The notes under the pieces were generated by a model, which saw nothing but the letters and a program-made list of their open reading frames with translations, was not told where the DNA came from and made no database searches. This document shows, piece by piece, positions 1-8,479 of a DNA stretch of 64,000 nt; positions within the stretch are counted from its first letter, which is position 1; each line of letters starts with the position of its first letter. The stretch is from Streptomyces sp. NBC_01454 (GTDB lineage Bacteria > Actinomycetota > Actinomycetes > Streptomycetales > Streptomycetaceae). The stretch covers positions 2,480,001 through 2,544,000 of the forward strand of contig NZ_CP109460.1 in the NCBI RefSeq assembly GCF_036227565.1, in the 5' to 3' direction. The translations under genes were made by a program, and so were the position numbers.

Positions 1-275
1 GCGAGCTGAACGGGCAGGAGGCCGAGGACCGTCTCCACGAGGTCGGCATCACCGTCAACCGCAACGCCATCCCCAACGACCCGCGGCCGCCGATGGTGAC
101 CTCGGGTCTGCGTATCGGCACCCCGGCGCTGGCCACCCGCGGCTTCACCGCCGACGACTTCCGCGAGGTCGCCGACATCATCGCCGAGGCCCTCAAGCCC
201 GCCTACGACGCCGACGCCCTCAAGGCCCGGGTCACGGCCCTGGCCGACAAGCACCCCCTCTACCCGTCGCTGTGA
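1..275 (+). CDS. glyA: Serine hydroxymethyltransferase, C-terminal part (5' end outside window)
   Basis: The frame is open from base 3 and gives the last 90 residues of a PLP-dependent serine hydroxymethyltransferase. This enzyme interconverts serine and glycine with tetrahydrofolate in the cytosol. Visible family features are the '[14 protein letters not shown]' segment of the C-terminal small domain and the end '...KHPLYPSL'. The N-terminal and PLP-lysine regions lie upstream of the window. A strong hairpin follows 20 bases after the stop, so transcription probably ends here. sdaA, which deaminates serine, lies next on the same strand, making this a serine/glycine metabolism locus. The family assignment is confident. 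Confidence 0.93.
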   Translation, partial: ELNGQEAEDRLHEVGITVNRNAIPNDPRPPMVTSGLRIGTPALATRGFTADDFREVADIIAEALKPAYDADALKARVTALADKHPLYPSL

Positions 276-295
276 CGCGTCTCATGCGCTGACCT

Positions 296-325
296 CCCCG
301 GCCCGCCCTCGCCGGCGGGCCGGGG
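296..325 (+). terminator. Hairpin terminator after glyA
   Basis: A perfect 12-bp stem (296-307 with 314-325) has a 6-base loop and starts about 20 bases after the glyA stop. There is no T tract, as is common for Streptomyces terminators. Confidence 0.7.
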
Positions 326-360
326 GGCGACGGGACGGGACGGAGGCCGACGGCTCGGTG

Positions 361-386
361 GAGCCCGGGGCCACCACCCCGGGCTC
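361..386 (+). terminator. Second hairpin after glyA
   Basis: A perfect 10-bp stem, GAGCCCGGGG with CCCCGGGCTC, has a 6-base loop. It probably backs up the first hairpin. A long pyrimidine-rich tract follows on the plus strand. Confidence 0.5.
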
Positions 387-792
387 ACGCCCCGCCCCTC
401 TCCGCCCCCTTGCCCTCCTTCTCTCCCCTCTCCCCCTTCGCCCCCTTCTCTCCGTTCTCCCCCTTCGCCCCCTCTCTCCGTTCTGCGGAATTCCGGGGTG
501 TCCGGCGCCCTGACCGGCCTCCCGGTCCTGCCCCGGCCGACCGACCCCGCCTCCGCGTCCCGGCCGGCCCACCACCGGGGCTCCGACGGCCGGCAGCCGT
601 GCGGGGCCCGGCATCCACCGCGGCTCCGCATCCCTCCCGACACCGGCTGTTACCTCCGGCGACGGATACCCGCCGGCTTCCGTCCGGAGGCAGCGCGTCC
701 GGTCCGCGTTACGCTCGACAATCGGCGCAGAAACGTACCTCCTGCTCCATTGCTCCACCGTCCACCACGAGCAGACAAGGGAGTCCGCCCCC
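387..792. other. Intergenic region glyA-sdaA with pyrimidine-rich tract
   Basis: Bases 387-485 are almost pure C/T on the plus strand, with internal near-repeats of 'CCCCCTTCGCCCCCT' and 'CTCTCCGTTCT'. The rest, up to the sdaA ribosome-binding site (AAGGGAG, 777-783), has no convincing gene. Overlapping open frames here have low-complexity Arg/Pro/Ser translations. I saw no glycine-riboswitch-like core. Confidence 0.5.
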
Positions 793-2178
793 GTGGCCAT
801 CTCCGTCTTCGACCTCTTCTCCATCGGCATCGGCCCCTCCAGCTCCCACACCGTCGGCCCCATGCGCGCCGCGCGGATGTTCGTCGGACGGCTCAAGAAG
901 GACGGCCTGCTCGCCCAGACGGTCAGCGTGCGCGCCGAACTCTTCGGCTCCCTGGGTGCCACCGGCCACGGCCACGGCACCCCCAAGGCCGTCCTCCTCG
1001 GCCTGGAGGGCCACTCCCCCCGCACCGTCGACGTCGAGACCGCCGACGACGAGGTGGAGCGCATCCGCACCACCAAGCGCCTGCGGCTGCTGGGCGCAGA
1101 AATAGGCGGCGCCCACGAGATCGACTTCGATGAGTCGTCGGAGCTGATCCTGCACCGCCGCCGCGCCCTGCCCTACCACGCCAACGGCATGACCCTCTTC
1201 GCCTACGACGGCACCGGCGCCCCGCTGCTGGAGAAGACGTACTACTCCGTGGGCGGCGGCTTCGTCGTCGACGAGGACGCCGTCGCGGGCGAAAACCCGA
1301 TCGTGCCCGACGACACCGCCCTGACCCACCCCTTCCGCACCGGCGACGAGCTGCTGCGGCTCTCCCGCGACACCGGGCTGTCGATCTCCGCCCTGATGCT
1401 CCAGAACGAGAAGGCCTGGCGCACCGAGGACGAGATCCGCACCGGGCTGCTGGAGATCTGGCAGGTCATGCAGTCCTGTGTCACCCGCGGTATGAGCCGT
1501 GAGGGCATCCTGCCCGGCGGCCTGAAGGTCCGCCGCCGCGCCGCCCACTCCGCCCGCCAGCTGCGCTCCGAGGGCGACCACAGCGCCCGCGCCATGGAGT
1601 GGACCACGCTCTACGCGATGGCCGTGAACGAGGAGAACGCGGCCGGCGGCCGGGTGGTGACCGCCCCCACCAACGGCGCGGCCGGCATCATCCCCGCCGT
1701 TCTGCACTACTACGTCAACTTCGTGCCGGGCGCCGACGAGGAGGGCGTCGTCCGCTTCCTGCTCGCGGCCGGCGCGATCGGCATGCTCTTCAAGGAGAAC
1801 GCCTCGATCTCCGGCGCCGAGGTCGGCTGCCAGGGCGAGGTCGGCTCCGCCTGCTCGATGGCCGCCGGCGGCCTGGCCGAGGTCCTCGGCGGCTCGCCCG
1901 CCCAGGTCGAGAACGCCGCGGAGATCGGCATGGAGCACAACCTGGGGCTGACCTGTGACCCCGTCGGCGGTCTGGTCCAGATCCCGTGCATCGAGCGCAA
2001 CGGCATGGCCGCCGTCAAGGCCGTCACCGCCGCCCGCATGGCCCTGCGCGGCGACGGCCACCACCACGTCTCCCTCGACAAGGTCATCAAGACCATGAAG
2101 GACACCGGCGCCGACATGAGCGTCAAGTACAAGGAGACGGCGCGGGGCGGGCTCGCGGTGAACATCATCGAGTGCTGA
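793..2178 (+). CDS. sdaA: L-serine ammonia-lyase, single-chain Fe-S type
   Basis: This 461-residue enzyme deaminates L-serine to pyruvate and ammonia in the cytosol using a 4Fe-4S cluster. The N-terminal '[21 protein letters not shown]' and the cysteines in '[12 protein letters not shown]' and '[12 protein letters not shown]' are typical of the fused beta-alpha SdaA family. The length is normal. The GTG start at 793 has AAGGGAG 9 bases upstream and the protein starts exactly at the conserved N terminus. It lies downstream of glyA but is separated by two hairpins, so it probably has its own promoter. No defects were seen. Confidence 0.95.
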   Translation: MAISVFDLFSIGIGPSSSHTVGPMRAARMFVGRLKKDGLLAQTVSVRAELFGSLGATGHGHGTPKAVLLGLEGHSPRTVDVETADDEVERIRTTKRLRLLGAEIGGAHEIDFDESSELILHRRRALPYHANGMTLFAYDGTGAPLLEKTYYSVGGGFVVDEDAVAGENPIVPDDTALTHPFRTGDELLRLSRDTGLSISALMLQNEKAWRTEDEIRTGLLEIWQVMQSCVTRGMSREGILPGGLKVRRRAAHSARQLRSEGDHSARAMEWTTLYAMAVNEENAAGGRVVTAPTNGAAGIIPAVLHYYVNFVPGADEEGVVRFLLAAGAIGMLFKENASISGAEVGCQGEVGSACSMAAGGLAEVLGGSPAQVENAAEIGMEHNLGLTCDPVGGLVQIPCIERNGMAAVKAVTAARMALRGDGHHHVSLDKVIKTMKDTGADMSVKYKETARGGLAVNIIEC

Positions 2179-2184
2179 GTTGTA

Positions 2185-2228
2185 GGCCCTGAGCAGCGCG
2201 CTTGTGTTTTTGGGCGCTGGTCAGGGCC
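2185..2228. terminator. Terminator between convergent sdaA and the LuxR-type gene
   Basis: GGCCCTGA-CAGCGC arms pair across 2185-2228 with one mismatch; the loop contains a short T run. It sits between convergent genes and could serve both. Confidence 0.7.
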
Positions 2229-2302
2229 TTCCCTGCTCGCACCGCGGAAAGTCCCGCACACGTCCCCGGGACCAGGTGAAAGCCCATGGGCGTCGCGCTC
2301 TT

Positions 2303-4603
2303 TCAGGACCGGTGGGTGGCAACCCAGGCCGCGACCTGAGCGCGTGAGGTGAAGCCCATCTTGGTCAGGATGCGGTCCACGTGCCCTTCCGCGGTGCGTC
2401 GGGAAATGGTCAGCCGGGCCGCGATCTCCTTGTTGGTCATGCCCTCGGCGACCAGGTCGGCGACTTCTCGCTCGCGGCGGGTCAGGGGCGCGGACGCCTC
2501 CTGGGCGGGCGGCGGTGGACCGGACGAAGACGAGTCGTGCAGTGCGTAGGCGACGGCTTGCTCCAGGGTCAGCGCTCGGCCCGCTCGGGTGGCGGCGTCG
2601 AATGCGGCGGCGTCCAGTGCCTTGCGCAGCTGTGCCTCGAACTTCTGGTGGCCCGTCTGGAGATGGCCCAGTCCGGTGAGCGTCGATCCGGCGACCTGCC
2701 ATGCCGCGTCGGCCGCGCCCATCAGCGTCGCGGCACGTTCGTGGAGTCCCGCGGCGGCCGCGCACCACCCCAGTACCTCCAGGCACTGAGCCACTCCGCA
2801 CTGGTCGTAGGACTGGGGCTTGTCCCTCAGGGCATGCCGCACCAGAGTGCCCGTGCGCGGATACAGCCCGCGCCGGTAGTGGTCCAGGCCCTGGGCCCAC
2901 AGCGCATGGGTGCGCGACCACGCGGCGCCGTGGTCGTCGCACAGCGCCAGGAACCGCTCGGCGTGGACGGTGGCGGCGGGGTCGTCGAGACTGACACAGG
3001 CGCTCGTGAGCATGCAGGCGGCGACGGCGGCACTGCCGGCGTCCCCGGCGGCCTGATGCCGGGTGAAGGCCTCCTCGAGCAGCACGCTCGCGCGGGGGAA
3101 ATCTGCTTGGAAGAGGGCCACGAGCCCCTCGAGATGCACCGCGCCCCGGGCCAGCTCCCGCTGTTCTCCCAGGACGGCCGCCATGGCCCGGCACTCCTCC
3201 AGCCGCGTCCGCGCGGCGCGGAGGTCTCCCTGGAGCACGGCCACCAGACCGTCCACGAAGAGTGCCCTGGCCCGGAGGAGGCTGGGCTCGTCATCGAGTG
3301 CGAGGGCTCGGCCGAGCCAGCGGCGGCCCTCGTGGAAGGACCCGTAGCCGAGCGGGTGGCTCCACAGGGAAGCCGCCAGGCCCATCGCGACCTGTGCCTG
3401 ACCCGGCTCGCTCGTGGTGAACGCGAGTGCTGCCTGGAAGTTGGCGTGCTCGATGCGCAGCCGGGTGAACCAGGCCATCTGGTCCGGCCCGAACCATGCG
3501 GTTTCGGCTTGCCCGGCCATCCGGCAGTAGTAGTCCCGGTGCCGTTCACGCAGCACGGTCTCCTCGCCCGAGACGGCCAACTGCTCCCGCCCGTATTGGC
3601 GCAGTGTTTCCAGCAGCCCGTACCGCATGCGCGTGCCCTGCTCCTCGCAGGTCAGCACGGACTTGTCGACCAGGCCGGTGATCAGGGGGAGGACGTCTTG
3701 CCGGTCAATTCCCGCACCGGAGCAGAGCTGTTCGGCCGCTTCCAGATCGAAACCGCCGGACAGCACCGAAAGCCGCGCCCACAGCAGTCGCTCCTGGCGC
3801 GTGCACAGATCGTGGCTCCAGTCGATCGCCGCCCGCAGGGCCCGCTGGCGCGGCGGGGCGGTCCGCGGCCCGGCGCCGAGCAGCCGGAAGCGGTCGTCGA
3901 GACGGCTGAGGATCTGAGGCGCCGACAGGACCCGCATCTGGGCTGCCGCCAGTTCGATCGCCAGCGGCATCCCGTCCAGCCGACGGCAAATCTCCTCGGC
4001 CACCGCGGCGTTCTGCGAGGTGAGCGGGTAATCCGGCCGCACGGCGACGGCACGATCGGCGAACAGGGCCACTGCCTCGCTGTGCTCCGCGGACACCACG
4101 GGAGCGGACAGCGTCATCGGCGGCACCGGGAAGACCCGCTCCCCGCTCACCGTCAGCGCTTGACGGCTCGACGAGAGCACCTGCAGCTCGGGGCTCCGGG
4201 CCAGCAGGGTCGCCACCAGCTCCGCGCAGCCGTCCAGTACATGCTCGCAGTTGTCCAGTACCAGGAGCATCCGCCGGCCCGCTATGTGTTCCACGAGGCG
4301 GGTCAACGGGTCACTCAGCGCCTCGCGGCCAACCCTCAGCCGCGCCGCGACGGTCTGGGCGACCTGTTCCCCGGCCTCCAGCGCGGCCAGCTCCACCAGC
4401 CACACGCCGCCGGGAAAGGACCGCCGTACGTCGGCAGCCAGGCGCAGCGCCAGCCGGGTCTTGCCGATCCCGCCGGGCCCGGTCAGGGTCACCAGTCGGC
4501 CGCGCGAGAGCAACGCCCTGGCCTCGGACAGCTCACGCCGCCGCCCGATGAACCGGGTCATCTCAGCAGGCAGCGTGCCCGCCTCCTGCACGTGACCGCC
4601 CAT
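2303..4603 (-). CDS. LuxR-family transcriptional regulator with N-terminal NB-ARC/AAA ATPase
   Basis: This large (766 aa) regulator has an N-terminal P-loop ATPase: Walker A GPGGIGKT at residues 42-49 and Walker B in 'RRMLLVLDNCEHV'. The middle is TPR-like and helical, and a C-terminal LuxR helix-turn-helix occupies roughly residues 700-766 ('LTRREREVADLVAEGMTNKEIA'). Such proteins are signal-transducing ATPases that activate transcription once ligand- or ATP-bound; the signal is unknown here. The ATG start (complement of 4601-4603) fits the usual N terminus just before 'RFIGRRREL'. An alpha/beta hydrolase gene lies upstream on the same strand across a 232-base gap. A GTATA-N5-TATAC palindrome lies about 50 bases upstream of the start. 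The target genes cannot be told from sequence. Confidence 0.88.
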   Translation of the reverse strand: MGGHVQEAGTLPAEMTRFIGRRRELSEARALLSRGRLVTLTGPGGIGKTRLALRLAADVRRSFPGGVWLVELAALEAGEQVAQTVAARLRVGREALSDPLTRLVEHIAGRRMLLVLDNCEHVLDGCAELVATLLARSPELQVLSSSRQALTVSGERVFPVPPMTLSAPVVSAEHSEAVALFADRAVAVRPDYPLTSQNAAVAEEICRRLDGMPLAIELAAAQMRVLSAPQILSRLDDRFRLLGAGPRTAPPRQRALRAAIDWSHDLCTRQERLLWARLSVLSGGFDLEAAEQLCSGAGIDRQDVLPLITGLVDKSVLTCEEQGTRMRYGLLETLRQYGREQLAVSGEETVLRERHRDYYCRMAGQAETAWFGPDQMAWFTRLRIEHANFQAALAFTTSEPGQAQVAMGLAASLWSHPLGYGSFHEGRRWLGRALALDDEPSLLRARALFVDGLVAVLQGDLRAARTRLEECRAMAAVLGEQRELARGAVHLEGLVALFQADFPRASVLLEEAFTRHQAAGDAGSAAVAACMLTSACVSLDDPAATVHAERFLALCDDHGAAWSRTHALWAQGLDHYRRGLYPRTGTLVRHALRDKPQSYDQCGVAQCLEVLGWCAAAAGLHERAATLMGAADAAWQVAGSTLTGLGHLQTGHQKFEAQLRKALDAAAFDAATRAGRALTLEQAVAYALHDSSSSGPPPPAQEASAPLTRREREVADLVAEGMTNKEIAARLTISRRTAEGHVDRILTKMGFTSRAQVAAWVATHRS

Positions 4604-4654
4604 GCTCCGACCCTAACCGTCCCCGATACGGCGGGCAAACACGTGTACGGGCCG

Positions 4655-4669
4655 GTATATCCGGTATAC
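4655..4669 (-). promoter_or_regulatory. Palindrome GTATA-N5-TATAC upstream of the LuxR-type regulator
   Basis: A 15-bp dyad lies 52-66 bases upstream of the regulator's ATG in an otherwise GC-rich stretch. It could be an operator or part of the -10 region. No direct evidence distinguishes these. Confidence 0.35.
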
Positions 4670-4835
4670 GGCGAGAGGGACGTGCCCTTTCGTGAACCGT
4701 CCCGCTCCGCCTCTCCCGCCCTCCACGGCCGCCTCGCACATGATCCGCAAGCGCCGCTGTACTGACCGCAACCTCTCGCGCGCACGGGCCGCGCCGATGG
4801 GGGCCGCGCCACCGCCGGCCCGGCCCCCATCGGTC

Positions 4836-5630
4836 TCAGGCGCGGTGCTGGTGGAGGAAGTTGGTGATGAGCTGCTGCCACTCCTCGGGCCGCTCGACCA
4901 TGGGCAGGTGGCCGGTGGGGATCTCCGCGAGCTCGGCGCCGGGGATGTTCTCGGCGAGCCGGCGGTGCAGGGCGGGGGGCGCCATGTGGTCGACAGTGGT
5001 GGAGATGACCAGGGTGGGGACGCGGATGCCGGCGAGGTCGTCGCGGACGTCGATCCGGCTGACGAGGTCGGCGTGCTCGACGGTGCCGTCGGCGATGTCG
5101 GCGGCGGCGTAGGCGATGACCTGCTCGAGCTGGTCGGCGGGCATGGCCTCCATGGCCTGGGGGCTGAGGGCGTGCGGGAAGAGGAACTCGCTCACCAGAC
5201 GGCGGTCGCCGGTGGCGGCGAGCTTGCCCCAGACCCTGACGGTGAGGGCCTGCTGGTTGTTGGGGTGGGCCATGGTGGCGGACAGGACGAGGGCGGTGAC
5301 GCGCTCGGGGTGGCGGGCGGCGGCGCGTATCGCGACGGGACCGCCGAGGGAGTAGCCGTGCAGGGCGAAGGTCTCCAGGCCCTCGGCGACCGCTGCGGCG
5401 ACGAGCTGGTCGGCCAGGTCGTCGAGCATCAGCGGGCTGGTGGAGCGGGGGGTGTCACCGCTGCCGGGGTAGTCGACGCCGACCACGGTGTGGTGGGCGG
5501 CGAGGCCCTCGAGGATCGGGCCGTAGGTGCCGGCGATGCTGCTGCCGGCGCCGTGGGCCACGGCCAGGCCCGGGCCGGAGCCGAGGACGGTGCGGGCGAA
5601 GGTCGCCTCGGGGAGGGTGCGTGCGGACAT
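4836..5630 (-). CDS. Alpha/beta hydrolase
   Basis: This 264-residue cytosolic alpha/beta-hydrolase-fold protein has an oxyanion-hole region 'VAHGAGSS' near residue 25. The nucleophile elbow is GYSLGG, the acid probably the Asp in 'ISTTVDHM', and the catalytic His is in 'PTGHLPMVERPEEW'. The complete triad suggests an active esterase, lipase or haloperoxidase-like enzyme; the substrate cannot be inferred. No signal peptide or membrane segment is present. The ATG start is at the complement of 5628-5630. It lies upstream of the LuxR-type regulator on the same strand. The 232-base gap argues against tight co-transcription, though a shared pathway is possible. Confidence 0.87.
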   Translation of the reverse strand: MSARTLPEATFARTVLGSGPGLAVAHGAGSSIAGTYGPILEGLAAHHTVVGVDYPGSGDTPRSTSPLMLDDLADQLVAAAVAEGLETFALHGYSLGGPVAIRAAARHPERVTALVLSATMAHPNNQQALTVRVWGKLAATGDRRLVSEFLFPHALSPQAMEAMPADQLEQVIAYAAADIADGTVEHADLVSRIDVRDDLAGIRVPTLVISTTVDHMAPPALHRRLAENIPGAELAEIPTGHLPMVERPEEWQQLITNFLHQHRA

Positions 5631-6166
5631 GAGTGATCAATCCTTCTGGGGTGGTGGTGCTCAGTGGGGTGGGGGATGGAGGACGGCCGGGGGCGACGGC
5701 AAAGGAACCGTGCGCGGCCCCTGTTGCCGACCCGTCAGCCGCGAGGCGCAGCCGTCGGCCTCCGGGAGCGCACTCCCGAACGGTCCCCTGAACGCCTCGC
5801 CCGGCGTGACCTTCAGGGCACCTTCAAGGCACGGCCCGGTGCCGCGGGACACGGCCGCTCACACGGCCGCTCACACGGCCGCTCACACGGCCGCTCACAC
5901 GGCTGCAGCATGGCGACGACAATCCCCCGTACCTCGATGGGCACTTATGTGGTGTGCCTCCGCGCGGGCGCGGAAGCAGCAGGCCCCACCACTCTCCCGG
6001 TACGCCGCGGTCCTGGGCAGGCGAGAAATACGGGTATCGCTACCTGCTCCGTGCGTACCCGTGCCCCGCATGCCACCAGCGGCGACGTCCATCGGAGGCG
6101 TTGCCCGGCCGGACCGACCGACCGATCACTTCACCATGACGGGAATGAGGAGGCAGCCAACAGGTA
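5631..6166. other. Non-coding interval with 12-bp tandem repeats
   Basis: No convincing gene is present. Open frames on both strands give repetitive or Arg/His-rich translations without recognisable domains. The stretch contains the 12-bp tandem repeat at 5849-5896. It probably holds the promoter of the hydrolase (minus) and of the ATPase gene that follows (plus). Confidence 0.5.
5849..5904. repeat. 12-bp tandem repeat, four perfect copies plus a partial fifth
   Basis: The unit acacggccgctc is repeated exactly at 5849, 5861, 5873 and 5885, followed by a degenerate copy (5897-5904). The period is a multiple of 3, but no credible protein uses it. Confidence 0.85.
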
Positions 6167-6664
6167 GTGGTCTGCGTAGTCTCCGCCTTCTCGCCGCAAG
6201 GCGGGCCTCCTGGCCTGAGAGGCGTTCCACTGCTGCGCCGATCACCCTCGGTGAGGACGATGGAAACCACGCAACAGCTCTCACCGGCGCTCCGGACGCC
6301 GATCCATGCCCCCGGCGACGGCTCTCGCGACGACGATGCTGCCGATTCGGTGGTGCTCATGGTGTCGGAGCTGGTCACGAACGCCGTGGAGCACGCTCAA
6401 CCGCCGCTCGTCCTGCACGTGTCCCGCGAGCACACGGCTCTTCGGGTGTGGGTGGGAGTCACCGATGGCGGCCCCGCGACACGGGAAGGGCCCTGGACGT
6501 CGTCCTGTGCATACGAGGAACACGGGCGCGGCCTGAGCATGGTCAAAGCCCTGGCCAGCGCGCACGGTGCCCACAGTCACGGGGGTGGAACCACTCATTG
6601 GGCCCGCATGCCCGTGGCGTACGGGGAGCTGCTGCTCATGGCCGACGAGTCCGGCGAGTCCTGA
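6167..6664 (+). CDS. Anti-sigma-type ATP-binding protein (HATPase_c, RsbW-like), N terminus divergent
   Basis: The HATPase_c fold of the RsbW/SpoIIAB family is visible: N-box 'VVLMVSELVTNAVEHA', the Asp-Gly in 'VGVTDGGP' and the lid 'HGRGLSMV'. Such proteins bind ATP and sequester or phosphorylate anti-sigma antagonists. The first helix normally seen before the N-box ('ARRxxRxxLxxWG') is not recognisable, so the N terminus is divergent or damaged. I use GTG 6167, which is preceded at some distance by GAGGAGG; ATG 6260 (134 aa) is an alternative. A degraded SpoIIE-type phosphatase follows, and such pairs often form partner-switching modules. The function of this copy is uncertain. Confidence 0.6.
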   Translation: MVCVVSAFSPQGGPPGLRGVPLLRRSPSVRTMETTQQLSPALRTPIHAPGDGSRDDDAADSVVLMVSELVTNAVEHAQPPLVLHVSREHTALRVWVGVTDGGPATREGPWTSSCAYEEHGRGLSMVKALASAHGAHSHGGGTTHWARMPVAYGELLLMADESGES

Positions 6665-6668
6665 CCGG

Positions 6669-6732
6669 CCTTATTCCTTGGCCCCTTCCTTGGCCCCTTC
6701 CTTGCCTATTCCTTGGCCTCTTCCTTGGTCCT
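6669..6732 (+). repeat. Imperfect 11-12-bp repeats (ccttggccccttcc)
   Basis: Five near-copies of 'TTCCTTGGCCCC' lie directly between the ATPase stop and the phosphatase-like sequence. They replace the region where the phosphatase start and N-terminal sensor domain would be expected. Confidence 0.6.
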
Positions 6733-6739
6733 ACGCGGC

Positions 6740-7940
6740 TGTCGGGCGCTCGCGGGCCCGGAGTCCGCACGGAAATCACCCGGGAGCGGACGACGGCGTC
6801 GGCGCTGCAGCGCACCCTGCTGCCGCAACAGCTACCGGCGCTCAGTGCCGTGGAAGCGGCGTCGCGCTACCTGCCGGCCAGGGGCCATACCGAGCTGGGA
6901 GGCACCTGGTTCGACGTGATCCCGCTCTCCGGCGCACGCGTGGCGCTGGTGATGGGAGGTGTGGCCGGGCAGGGCCTGCAGGCGGCGTTGGCCATGGGGA
7001 GGCTGCGCATCGCGTTGCGGACGCTCGCCGATCTCGACCTCGCTCCCGAGGAGTTGCTCACCGTGCTGAACGACCAGATCAACCGGTTCATGGACGAGCC
7101 CGGTCCGGACGCACGGGGCGAAGGGCTCACCGGCGGCGCGGCCGGGAGCACGTGCGTGTATGCCGTCTTCGATCCCCTCTCGCGGCGATGCACCGCTGCC
7201 GTCGCAGGCCATCCCCTGCCCGTGCTGGCGTCGACGGACGGGCAGGCCGTGCTGCTCGATCTGCCCGGTGGGCCTCCCCTCGGCCGCAGCGGAGCCACCT
7301 TCGCGAGCGGCGAGGTGACGCTCACCGACGGAGATGTGCTCGTGCTGTACACCAGGGGCCTGGTGGAGTCCGGGCGGCGAAGCCCCGACACCGGCCTCGA
7401 ACGGCTCCGTGAGCTCCTGTCCGGCCCCGCCCTCACCTCGACCGTCAGGCTCGAACGTGTCTGTGAGGCGGTGGTCAGCCGCCTCCTCCCCGGCAGCCGC
7501 AGGACGACGCCGCTCTGCTGGTCGCACGGGTGCGCGGGCTGGATCCGGACCGGCACGCCACGTGGGAGCTGGCAGCCGAGCCCGAGGAAGTGGGCCGGGC
7601 ACGTGCGCGGGCAACGGCGAAGCTGTCCGAATGGGGCCTGGAGGAGCTGGCGTTCAACACCGAGCTGGTGGTCAGCGAACTGGTCACCAACGCCCTCCGC
7701 TACGGCAGCCCGCCGATCCGGCTACGACTGATCCGCGATCGCACCCTGATCTGCGAGGTGACGGACGGCAGCAGCACGTCCCCCCACGTCCGGCGCGCGC
7801 TGGAGACCGACGAAGGAGGACGCGGCCTCTACATGGTCGCGCAGCTCGCCGAGCTCTGGGGCACCCGCTACCACACCCGTGGCAAAACCATCTGGGCCCA
7901 ACAACCGCTCCCTGACGGTCTCCTCGCGTCCCCGCCGTAG
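6740..7940 (+). pseudogene. SpoIIE-family PP2C phosphatase with C-terminal ATPase domain, frameshifted and catalytically degenerate
   Basis: Frame 1 (about 6740-7497) encodes a SpoIIE/RsbU-type PP2C domain, from 'RERTTASALQRTLLPQQLP' to 'VSRLLPGS'. The continuation 'QDDAALLVARVRGLD' and a complete HATPase_c domain ('TELVVSELVTNALRYG', 'GGRGLYMVAQLAELWG') are in frame 3. One missing C in the run at 7497-7500 would explain the shift. Three metal-ligand motifs are also altered: GGDWFD reads GGTWFD (6904-6906), VGDVxGHG reads MGGVAGQG (6958-6960) and YTDGLVE reads YTRGLVE (7354-7356). No good start codon or N-terminal sensor domain is seen, only a repeat tract. The 3' part could still be translated from an internal start as a lone ATPase. 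Confidence 0.75.
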
Positions 7941-7995
7941 GGCCGTCGGCAGGACCGGTGGTCCCGTCGTCGTGGCCGGCCCGTGCGTCGGTGCG

Positions 7996-8289
7996 CTAGC
8001 GGCCGACTTCCCAGGCGAAGGGTGGGAGTTCCCGGGCCCGGGAGTAGATGTCCAGGGACTGGCGGGCGGGGACGAAGGGGTGGACCCGGGCGCCTTCGAG
8101 ACCGGCGAGCAGGCGGGCGCAGTGGTGGACACAGCCGGCGACCTCCCGGCCGTGGCGGTCGACGATGGTGGCGGCGTCGTGCCGTCCCTCACACGGGGTG
8201 GGGTCCTTGACGGCGGCGGCCGGGCAGCGGGCGGCGGACGCGGCGGCGGCCGGGCGCGGCACGGGGAGGTCGGGCGGCTGGTTCCTCAT
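7996..8289 (-). CDS. Small hypothetical protein
   Basis: This is a 97-residue protein of unknown function. The ATG start (complement of 8287-8289) has a good AGGGGGA ribosome-binding site 6 bases upstream, which supports it as real. The N-terminal third is Ala/Pro-rich; the centre has scattered cysteines and histidines ('CEGRHDAATIVDRHGREVAG', 'CVHHCARLL') that could bind metal. I recognise no family. It lies downstream of the two PAP2 phosphatase genes on the same strand across a 190-base gap and is convergent with the phosphatase pseudogene. Confidence 0.55.
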   Translation of the reverse strand: MRNQPPDLPVPRPAAAASAARCPAAAVKDPTPCEGRHDAATIVDRHGREVAGCVHHCARLLAGLEGARVHPFVPARQSLDIYSRARELPPFAWEVGR

Positions 8290-8479
8290 GGTGGTCCCCC
8301 TGGCGGTGCGGTGGTACGTGCCGTGGGCTGCCGGTGGCGGGTCGGCCGGAGCGCGTCCGCCGTACCGGTGCCCAGGACAGTGCTGCTCGGCGCGGGGGGC
8401 GTCCATGCCGCCTTGGCGAAGACCTGGTCGGATCGTCAGCTCTTCATGGGAATGGCTGGTGCGGGGGCATACGGCCGGG

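Noticed and set aside
276..792. Glycine riboswitch between glyA and sdaA
   Set aside because: No tandem glycine-aptamer-like conserved core was found; the region is dominated by hairpins and a pyrimidine tract.
5664..6167. 167-codon frame across the 12-bp repeats
   Set aside because: The translation is His/Gly/Arg repeat-driven, with no domain or ribosome-binding support.
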